Origin: Aspidapion aeneum
Taxonomy: Eukaryota > Arthropoda > Insecta > Coleoptera > Brentidae
NCBI GenBank assembly: GCA_963576565.1
Contig: OY755044.1
Coordinates: forward strand, 45,183,235 to 45,247,234
Reading direction: 5' to 3'
DNA length: 64,000 nt
Below the pieces are notes generated by a model. It was given only the letters and a program-made list of their open reading frames with translations, was not told the origin of the DNA and searched no databases. Shown here piece by piece: positions 43,248 to 51,638 of this stretch. Positions within the stretch are counted from its first letter, which is position 1; every line of letters starts with the position of its first letter. The translations under genes were made by a program, and so were the position numbers.

Positions 43248-43797
43248 AGCTCACACTAGGTACTATAGTTATAGTGTACGTGTGAGCTAATATAACTAAA
43301 AACTGAAATATATTTTATTCAACTCCAGACTAAATTACCTTCTGTTTGATACCACACAAGCCATGTTTTGACTTAAACTCTAATTTTTGAAATATACCCC
43401 CACCCTTTTTTTAAAACAAATTAAAATGTATTTTGTTTAACTCCAAACTCAATTACCTTTCGTTTGATATCACACACGCCATATTTTCACATAAACTCTA
43501 ATTTTTGAAATCTACCCCCACCCTTTTATTTGGTTTGTGTTCGGTGGATTTTGTTTATTTTTAAACGGGACCATCTCGACCCAAGACCCAGCCTAGGTAC
43601 GGTTCGGTTCGGTTCGGGAAATTTCATTAAAATCGGCAAAGCGGTTTTTGAGTTATGCGCGTTGGTCGTTACAGACAGACATACAGACAGGCAGACAGAC
43701 AGATAAAAATGTTTTAAATCGGAGCAACTTTTTTTTTTCTCGGAAAAATTAGGATCACCATAGCACACACTACTATAGTATAGTATATGTGTGAGCT
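43248..43797. repeat. TIR repeat family, copy 1 (AGCTCACAC termini, internal duplicated units, CAGA tract)
   Basis: Starts AGCTCACAC and ends GTGTGAGCT. Inside are two diverged units of about 115 bp (AACTCC(A)GACT…ATTACCTTTCGTTTGAT…TCTACCCCCACCC). Then TTTTTGAGTTATGCGCGTTG, a CAGACAGACA tract (about 43673-43703), and GGATCACCATAGC. Extra GTGAGCT-ended sequence follows to 43829. Relative to copy 2 it has an insert of GGTTC pentamers (about 43600-43617). Confidence 0.65.
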
Positions 43798-43844
43798 GAT
43801 ACTATAGTATAGTATATGCGTGAGCTAATATATTACTACTATGT

Positions 43845-44348
43845 TGGATTAAAACGTTGCTCTACGTTATCCGACGCCTATTGTCCACCTCCTTCGATCC
43901 TGACAATCATCTTCTGTCAGGTTTTTTTTAACTCATTGATCTTTGGATTGACTGTTGCTATTCCAGTTTAGGACGCCTTCTTTTTTTGCACCCTATTGGT
44001 TGCCATTCTAGGACCTGCTTTGATAATCTTTTGTGGTTCATGCGTTGTACATGGCCGTACCATATCAGTTGTCATCAATTATGCTTCCCTCGATTCTTCT
44101 CGGTTTCTTCCTTTTATGATCTCATTTCTTATATGATCTGTTCTAGATATTCTCATGGATCTTCTTATTGCATCCATTTCAACACGTCCCATTTTTGTTT
44201 TGTATTTTTCTGTTATGCAACAAGTCTCTATTCCATACAACAACGTGCTTTTCACCATTATTTGATATATTTTAAATGTTATATTCTTTTTTATCTCTCT
44301 ACTGCATAAAATACTGTTAAGACATCCAATAAATAACATTTTTTGCAT
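43845..44348 (-). pseudogene. RTE-like LINE C-terminal relic
   Basis: The minus strand encodes NSILCSREIKKNITFKIYQI, then MVKSTLLYGIETCCITEKYK, VEMDAIRRSMRISRTDHIRN and (after frame changes) LIWYGHVQRMNHKRLSKQ. Further on come RRPKLEWQQSIQRSMS and LTEDDCQDRRRWTIGVG. This block order (LYG-ETW, R-R-SR-DRIRN, WYGHVQRM, RGRPK-W, DR--W) is the familiar C-terminal region of RTE-type reverse transcriptases. Only this 3' end is present and it is frameshifted. The plus-strand relic at 39360-40545 shares the same blocks. Confidence 0.7.
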
Positions 44349-45199
44349 TTACTAGTAAAAGTAAAAAACAAATATTTCGAGGTTATATTGCCATGCCCGT
44401 TTGATAGTCTTGATCAAAAATTATATAATATAATATATATTATCACCCTGGGCTGACGTAAAAACTAATGCACAGAAAAACAGGGTTGGATGATCTGTAA
44501 GAAAACTAGCCAGGCTGTATCAAAAGTAATTTAAGCTATTTTTTTAGAACTTTGGCCGAAGTGACTGAGAAGATGACATAGAACTAAGTTTCTCATCTTC
44601 TTTTATTTTAGTATTCTTTTGGACTGCCTTTGCCGCCATTTCTAATGTTGTTAAAATACCGAAAACACAAAAATTATTTGGCGACTAGAACCAAAGAAAG
44701 ACAAGTTTTAATTCATATCATTTTTACGTGTTCTCTTTAAAATAAATGGATCCATGACGGATCTGATAGGTACCCTCCTAGCTAGCCTACTAGCTTACTT
44801 CAAGTGAAGCCTTGAAAAGAGTTTTTTTTAAATATCTCAAAAACTTAAAGCTCTTACGAAATAATTGGTTATGACACAAATTATTGACCAAAATGTGTTC
44901 TACTATATTCCGAATACCGCATATTGATACGATGCTCCCTTAAAAAGTTAGCATTTTTAAAAAATTTTAATTAAAATCTTGTCAGCTTTCTAGAGTGTCA
45001 AACACTATTTTACCTAAAAAATTTATGGAAATCGGCTTAGCGGTTTAGCTATCATGTTACGGACCAAAATAATATAAACACACACACACACACATACAGA
45101 TAGACATCACGACAATATTGCTAAGAATGGTCAAAATACACCCAAATAATACATTTCGGCGTCATTTGAAAAAATACTCTGCCAATATATGGGCCCCTA
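44349..45199. other. AT-rich intergenic DNA with a (CA)n tract
   Basis: (CA)n at about 45077-45096. It is preceded by AAATCGGCTTAGCGGTTTAG, which resembles the AAATCGG…GCGGTTTTTGAGTTATG segment of the TIR family and suggests a third diverged relative. Confidence 0.5.
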
Positions 45200-45853
45200 A
45201 GCTCAGACTAGGTACTATAGTTATAGTGTACGTGTGAACTAATATAACTAAAAACTGAAATATATTTTATTCAACTCCAGACTAAATTACCTTTCCTTTG
45301 ATAACACACAAGCCATGTTTTGACTTAAACACAAATTTTTGAAATCTTTTAAAAAAACAAAAACTAAAATATATTTTGTTTAATTCCGGACTTAATTGCC
45401 TTTCATTTGATATCACACACGTCATATTTTAACGTAAATTCTAATTTTTCAAATCTACCCCCACCCTTTTATCTCCAGACTCACTTACCTTTCGTTTGAT
45501 AGCACACACGCCATATTTTCACGTAAACTCTAATTTTTGAAATCTACCCCCACCATTTCATTTGGCTTGTGTTCGGTGAATTTCGTTCATTTTTAAATGG
45601 GACCATCTCGACTCAAGACCCAGCCTAGGTACCAAATTTCATTAAAATCGGGTAAGTGGTTTTTGAGTTATGCGCGTTGGTCGTTACAGACAGACAGACA
45701 GACAGACAGACAGACGGCGCGAAAAAAAAGTTTCAAAATCATCTGAAACGCAAAGATATATAAAAATTTTTGAAATCCAAGCAACTTTTTTTTTCTCGAA
45801 AAAATTAGGATCACCATAGCTCACACTACTCTAGTATAGTATATGTGTGAGCT
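45200..45853. repeat. TIR repeat family, copy 2
   Basis: The same layout as copy 1 but with three rather than two internal units (about 45275, 45380, 45476) and a (CAGA)n tract at about 45688-45714. It ends GTGTGAGCT and lacks the GGTTC insert. Confidence 0.65.
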
Positions 45854-46262
45854 AAAGTTTTTTCTTCGGAAATAATACCTTTTCTTACCAATGATTGCTG
45901 TGCGGGCTACGAAGGTAAAAATCCTACAAACTTTTGCTTCATGTGGCTGTATAATTAATACATTATCATGACTCCACTCCACTTACTGGGTAAAATAATT
46001 CAAAGTATAATAAATAATAATGCATGAATGGAAACAACTGGAACTAAAAATTTCGAAGTCGCATTCAGTTTTGACCAAACTTGCAAGTTTATCATCGAAA
46101 AAAATTAATTGGTTTATTAAAATAATCAGCTTATAAAAGCAGACGATATGGTATGTATGGAGGCCAAAAGACAACCAGCAACAATCAAACCAAACCTCAT
46201 GCTGTGCCATGTTGTTCGATGTTACCGCAGAATTACAAGAATTGTATAAAGCAAGAAGTACC
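45854..46262. other. Intergenic DNA
   Basis: No gene recognised; a 96-codon open frame on the minus strand (45983-46273) has no recognisable features. Confidence 0.45.
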
Positions 46263-46311
46263 ATAAACAACAAGTAAAATTAAAGAAAGAAAAATAGGAA
46301 AAAAGTTTTCT

Positions 46312-46378
46312 GCTTCGGCCGGGGATCGAACCCGGGATCTCTTGCTATCTAGGCAAACATTCTACCACTGAACTACCG
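46312..46378 (-). tRNA. tRNA-like sequence, 5' acceptor strand missing
   Basis: Identical in body to the copy at 47079-47149 (same D arm, anticodon arm with loop CTAGATA, and T arm). Its 5' acceptor strand is replaced by the start of an inverted 3' half, so it cannot fold as a complete tRNA. Confidence 0.5.
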
Positions 46379-46721
46379 ATCCCCGGCCGAAGCAGAAAAC
46401 TTTTTTCTTATTTTTCTTTCTTTAATTTCACTTGTTGTTTATAGTTTTGAGTCCTTGCATTATTTGCAATTTGGTATTTGATAATTATATTGGCAAATCG
46501 TCCATTTGCGATCAGAAATTTTAACACACGAAAAGGTGATCTCATGCTTTCAGACGTTGCTTCTTTACGTCTAATTTAAGTTATCATACCTTTGACAGTG
46601 GGAAAGAAGAATTTAGAGATTAGTTGGATGACTTGGTGAGTTAATACCTGAGCGTCTCTCGTTCTTGTATTGAGACACCGCAGCGTGCATAGATAGAGGT
46701 TTTCCGAAAAATGTATGTATG

Positions 46722-46792
46722 ACTTCGGTAGTTCAGTGGTAGAATGTTTGCCTAGATAGCAAGAGATCCCGGGTTCGATCCCCGGCCGAAGC
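46722..46792 (+). tRNA. tRNA-like sequence, Gly-type body, apparent anticodon AGA
   Basis: As the 47079 copy, but the first acceptor base is A, giving an A-C mismatch with the 3' strand. A and B boxes are intact. Confidence 0.5.
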
Positions 46793-47078
46793 AGAAAACT
46801 TTTTTCTTATTTTTCTTTCTTTAATTTCACTTGTTGGTTATAGTTTTGATTCCTTGCATTATTTGCAATTTGGTATTTGATAATTATATTGGCAAATTGT
46901 CCATTTGCGATCAGAAATTTTAACACAGGAAAAGGTGATCTCATGCTTTCAGACGTTGATTCTTTATATCATACCTTTGACGGTGGGAAAGAAGAATAAA
47001 TACCCTGAGGGTTTCTCGTACTTGTATTAAGACACCGCAGTCTGCATAGATAGAAGTTTTCCAAAATATTTATGTATG

Positions 47079-47149
47079 GCTTCGGTAGTTCAGTGGTAGA
47101 ATGTTTGCCTAGATAGCAAGAGATCCCGGGTTCGATCCCCGGCCGAAGC
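47079..47149 (+). tRNA. tRNA-like sequence, Gly-type body, apparent anticodon AGA
   Basis: 71 nt that folds completely: acceptor GCTTCGG/CCGAAGC, D stem GTTC/GAAT, anticodon stem TTTGC/GCAAG, loop CTAGATA, T arm CCGGG-TTCGATC-CCCGG. Acceptor, D arm and T arm resemble eukaryotic tRNA-Gly. The loop would present AGA, a Ser anticodon, with no long variable arm, so it is not a normal tRNA-Ser. It is most likely a tRNA-derived repeat module; transcription by Pol III is possible because both internal boxes are intact. Confidence 0.55.
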
Positions 47150-47479
47150 AGAAAACTTTTTTCTTATTTTTCTTTCGTTAATTTCACTTGTTGTTTATAA
47201 TTTTGAGTCCTTGCATTATTTGCAATTTGGTATTTGATAAGAAGTACGATATTCGGACGTTTTGCATGTCCCACTTTTCACATTATCCTTTATTTGAGGC
47301 ATGCGCAGATTTCTGTTCTGTTTTTTCAAACTAACAAGTCAAATAACCTTACAACAGGTGTTAGGTTGTAGGTGGTAGGTGTGAGATACCACCATGCCAG
47401 AACTGAGTAGCGCTAAGTGGTATCACCACGTTTCGCTACTGCGCTGGCAGTCCGGTTCCAACAATGAGTAACAGATAGC

Positions 47480-50410
47480 ATGATGGCGCCTCCAGGATCA
47501 AAATATTCCGGAGGTAAAATACCCGACCACTCGGATCTCCGGGCGTCGGGTGATCCTGGGGGTCCTTCATGCAAAGATATTAAAAGAAGACCAAAAACTC
47601 AACTCAGAATTGATTTTAGCAATATAAGAGGATTAAGTACCAACATGAATTCAATTCACCAATATCTTGAAGAACAAAGATCTGACATCCTTGTTCTCAC
47701 TGAAACTAAAATCAGTTCTGCAACACCTATTGTGAACTATCTTTATCCCGGCTATGACCTACACCACCGATTTCGACATATTTTGGGATCTGTGTGTACA
47801 TTAAAAATGACCTTTCATGTCATCGAGAGGAGAAGTTGGAACCAGCGAACCTCGATATCATATGGCTGAAATTCACCTCAAAGTCATCGACCAAGTTCAT
47901 TTGCTGCCTCTACCGACCGCCAAGTAACACCGAGTATCAAAACTTTTTTGCGACATTATCCAAAAACTGTGATAGTATACAGTCTAACTATCCACATGCG
48001 GAAATTGTTTTTTTAGGCGATTTCAACGTCCACAATATACACTGGCTAAAACACCACAACAAAACAGATAATGAAGGTAGGGAAGCAGAAGTTTTGCCAT
48101 AAGTTGTGGTCTAACGCAGCTTGTCGATGAACCTACCCGTATCTCAGAAAGGGGTGAATTTGCTGCGCTTTTGGACTTGTTCCTAACTACAAATCCTGAC
48201 TTGTACACAATTCAAGTAGATCCCCCACTTGGTTCATCCGATCATAAACTTATAAGAACAAAGTGCGAAATGTTCATACCGCCAAGCCAACAATCACTTC
48301 CTCGTAAAATGTGGCACTATAAATCGGCAAAATGGAATGAACTTAAACAGTTTTACCTGGATTTTCCATGACAAGAGGTTTGCTTTAAAACAGCTGATCC
48401 CACTATTTGCTGTAATGAAATAACAAAAGTAATCTTATCTGGAATGGATGTATATATCCCACATACAATAAAACGCAGAGCTAATGCAAAACCTTGGTTT
48501 AACAGCCAGTGTCAAACGGCTGTACAGAAAAAACACAGAGTATATAACCTTTGGAAACGACAACAAACCGCTCAAAACCACACAGAATTTATAGAAGCCA
48601 GAAATAGTTGCAAAATTACTATTGACGCCGCCAAAGAAACATACAATCAAAGAATAAAAAACAGGTTGCTGAATTGTCAAAGTAGTTCTAGGTCCTTTTG
48701 GTCTCTTGCAAAAGCCGTTGGATCAAACTTCACCAAGTCATCCATAACACCACTTACAGATAAAAATACTCACTTAGCCACAACATCAGAGGAAAAAGCC
48801 AATATGCTGGCCAAAATCTTTTCCTCCAACTCAAAGCTAACAGTGCCAAATGGAAAAACTCCACCGTTTATTGAAAGGGTTTCCCACAGTATGCCAGAGG
48901 TACCCTTTTGTCACAGAGAAATACGAAAATCCCTTAAAATGTTGGATACAAACAAAGCAATGGGTCCAGATGGCATTCCCGCGATAGTACTTAAAAATTG
49001 TGCTAGCGAACTCACCCCAACTTTTGCAAAATTATTCAATTTATCTTATAGGCAAGGAGTATATCCATCATCATGGAAATCTGCCGCAGTACAACCCATT
49101 CCAAAGAAATGAAAAAAGACAGATCCGTTAAACTATAGACCAATTGCTCTACTTCCGGTGATATCAAAAGTAATGGAAATAGTTGTGAACAATCACCTAA
49201 CCAAGTACTTGGAAAAGTACAAAATTATCAACGACAAGCAATACGGATTTCGAAAATATTGGTCATCTGGCGATTTACTTATATACGTCACTCACTTATG
49301 GCAAAAAGCGATTGAGTTGCGAGGTGAAACAAGAACAATTGCCTTAGATATATCTAAAGCATTCGATAAAGTCTGGCATAAAAATCTGCTCAACAAGCTC
49401 AAAACAACGGGATTGTCGCCGAGACTTTGCACTTGGTTTAAAAGTTACCTTAAGGATAGATCCATTTATGTTACACTGGATGGCCGGAACTCCAACTCTT
49501 ACCAAATAAATGCTGGTGTGCCATAGGGAGCAATCCTTTCGCCAACACTTTTTCTGATTTACATAAATGACCTCATAGATAAAACAGTAAATCCACTTTA
49601 TTGCTTTGCAGATGATGACAATGTAGTCTCCTCAGTCATACCACCCACATGTCTCTCCGCACGTGAATTCCATTACCTTAGACTAACTGAAATATCATAG
49701 ATAAATAACGACTTGGAGATAATAGAGGACTGGACCAACAAAAACCTTGTACAGTTCAACGCGCAGAAAACCCAAGCAGCCCTGTTTTCAAAAAAGACCA
49801 GCACCGGTGAGCCAAACATCCTATCTGGAAGTTCTGTCGCATTGCAGAGCCAGTTGAACATCTTAGGAGTCACTGCAGAGACCAACATGTCTTGGCACAA
49901 TCACGTGGCAGTATAGCTAAAAGGGCGTCCCAAAAGCTTGGGGTGCGATTTCGTACAAGACATCTATATACATCAAGCCAACTGCTGACACTCTACAAAG
50001 CCCAGATTCGACCAACTATGGAGTACTTCTCACATATATGGAGTGCGGCACACCGTACAAAAACGAGCTATCAAGCTGATCAATGACCCCGCACTTACCC
50101 GTAGCTTGGATAGTCTCGAACATCGAAGAACTGTGGGCGATCTATCTCTCTTCTACAGGTATTATCACGGAAAATGCTTTGAAGAGTTGGCACGTATGAT
50201 CCCCCCGGGAGTAGCACCTACTAGGCGAACACGTCAAACAGACGGTAACCATCAATTTATTATACCTCATTATATCAGAATTCATATCTCTGGAGAACAG
50301 CATCGCTGTGGAATAAACTCCCTGCGACAGTTTTCCCTGCAGGTTACAACCTGAACCGTTTCAAAACCAACACACACCAACATTTCCTTGCGAGTGCGCA
50401 TACCCGTAAA
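47480..50410 (+). pseudogene. EN + RT LINE relic (Jockey/CR1 group), heavily mutated
   Basis: An apurinic-type (EEP) endonuclease comes first: IRGLSTNMNSIHQYLEEQ, LTETKI, then after a shift CLYRPPS, FLGDFNVHN and SSDHKLI. The RT follows: NYRPIALLPVISKVME, DKQYGFRK, TIALDISKAFDKVWHK (motif A), INAGVP-stop-GAILSPTLFLIYINDL (motif B) and YCFADDDNV (motif C, catalytic pair intact). Terminal sequence RTVGDLSLFYRYYHGKCFEEL appears near 50125-50200. Breaks: frameshifts near 47850, 48098, 49905 and 50050; stops at 48369, 49110, 49524 (Gln to stop in PQG) and 49697. No RNase H follows directly in frame. Exact clade (CR1, Jockey or relative) cannot be set by eye. Confidence 0.8.
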
Positions 50411-50685
50411 AAAAAAACAAAGCGATAAAGCACAATCAGTCCCCTAGGTCGCTATAAATAATTTTTTCCATTTCTTCTAATTACAGTCAAGAACCGAATA
50501 AACTTAAAAAAGAACCTAAATCAAAAAGTGAAAAACCAAATTAAGTTTAAGAACAAATTAAATAAAAAACTTTTTAATTGATGGTCATCTAGAAATTCAG
50601 TCCAACTGATACAGGACACAGATCCAGAAATTTTCCGCGATGACATCTTACATCGCACCAAAATTCGAACGTTGCTCAAAGATAT
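50411..50685. other. AT-rich DNA after the LINE relic
   Basis: A-rich sequence (50410-50580), possibly the decayed 3' UTR and tail of the LINE. No gene seen. Confidence 0.4.
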
Positions 50686-50687
50686 CA

Positions 50688-51022
50688 GTGTGGCTATTCT
50701 GGGTCTTGAACGATGTGATAGATCTCATTACATGCTTTAGCCAATGGCAAGCTTTAAATTAGCTCCGAGCCGTCACGTGCTATGCGAAAAGTCCTACATT
50801 GCAAAGCTTCTTCTTTGATCCGACCGCGGAACTTTCAGCCGGCACGGTGCAAGAGAAAAGATTTCACTTCAAACGCGTAAAATTCACTAACTCTAAAGAG
50901 CGGTCGATTATGCCATTGGTCGAGACAAGTCGTTTCGCAAAACACTCGACCGTTCAGAGTTTGCAATTGCTCAAAGCGTGTGATGTGGTTGGTCACATCG
51001 TTTAAGACCCAGAATAGCCACC
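50688..51022. mobile_element. Non-autonomous TIR element, about 335 bp
   Basis: GTGGCTATTCTGGGTCTT…AACGATGTGA at the left is repeated in reverse complement at the right (TCACATCGTT…AAGACCCAGAATAGCCAC), about 30 bp with one or two mismatches. It ends a few bases before an RNase H fragment, which it may have interrupted. No certain target duplication. Confidence 0.6.
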
Positions 51023-51039
51023 CAGGAGAATTTACATGT

Positions 51040-51210
51040 TTTGAGGAACAGACATAGGGTCATTCTTTGTTGAGTCACATAGACATACAATGTAATAAGG
51101 CGGCTGATAGACTAGCCAAAGCAGGTGTACTGAAAGACGTTAACTAAGTTGACAATACGCTATCCTTCTCAGTGAGCCTGGTCAAATCTCACATTTACAA
51201 TATCGTGTAG
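51040..51210 (+). pseudogene. Ribonuclease H domain remnant
   Basis: The plus-strand frame gives GHSLLSHIDIQCNKAADRLA then KAGVLKDVN-stop, followed by LSFSVSLVKSHIYN. The N-[KE]-AAD-LAK-G signature is the end of LINE-type RNase H domains. No catalytic N-terminal part is present. It could belong to the degraded LINE upstream (separated by the TIR element) or to another lost element. Confidence 0.55.
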
Positions 51211-51228
51211 TGTTGCCGCGAGACGAGG

Positions 51229-51312
51229 CAACGCTTTATCTATTTAATACTGTAACGCTTTATCTATTTAAAACTGTAACGTTTTGCAACGCTTTATCTA
51301 TTTAAAACTGTA
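51229..51312 (+). repeat. Short tandem repeat, three units of about 28 bp
   Basis: Unit: CGCTTTATCTATTTAAAACT then GTAA, with small variations. Confidence 0.7.
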
Positions 51313-51638
51313 ACTAAAATCCCAAGTGTTCTTTTATAAAAGATTATTTTGTGTCTTGCCAATAACAACTAATCAGTGTATGACGGCGGCGCGGCGATGA
51401 CGAGATAGCAAAGCAATTGAGATATTAAGATGTAAATAAAAATGTAGGAATATTTTTACCAAAGGTTACCCAACAAACAGATAAATAAGCCAGTTTTTAC
51501 GAAGCAAAATATTTGTATTGCCAGAAAAAATAAAATCCTTGAAATAGTTTTGTACTGCTCTTAAAATGGGTGCTAAAATGAAATTTCGGTCGCGCAAAAA
51601 ATTATATGTTGTCCTCTGTTGAGAACTATGAAAATAAT

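Larger units (their letters stand above)
46263..47240. repeat. Array of tRNA-like modules: one inverted, two direct (358-bp period)
   Basis: The modules contain a unique leader (GTGGGAAAGAAGAA…GAGACACCGCA…TGCATAGATAGA), the tRNA-like part, then AGAAAACTTTTTTCTTATTT, CTTTCTTTAATTTCACTTG and a tail GTCCTTGCATTATTTGCAAT. The tRNA-like units at 46722 and 47079 are 357-358 bp apart in direct orientation. At 46263-46480 a minus-strand unit is fused to the 3' half of a plus-strand unit, giving a hairpin centred near 46379. Confidence 0.75.

Noticed and set aside
47079..47149. A functional tRNA-Ser(AGA) gene
   Set aside because: Tandem copies share long repeat flanks, and the body lacks the long variable arm required for tRNA-Ser.
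46263..47240. CRISPR-like array
   Set aside because: The units are about 358 bp, contain tRNA-like sequence and lie in eukaryotic repeat DNA; there are no short regular spacers.
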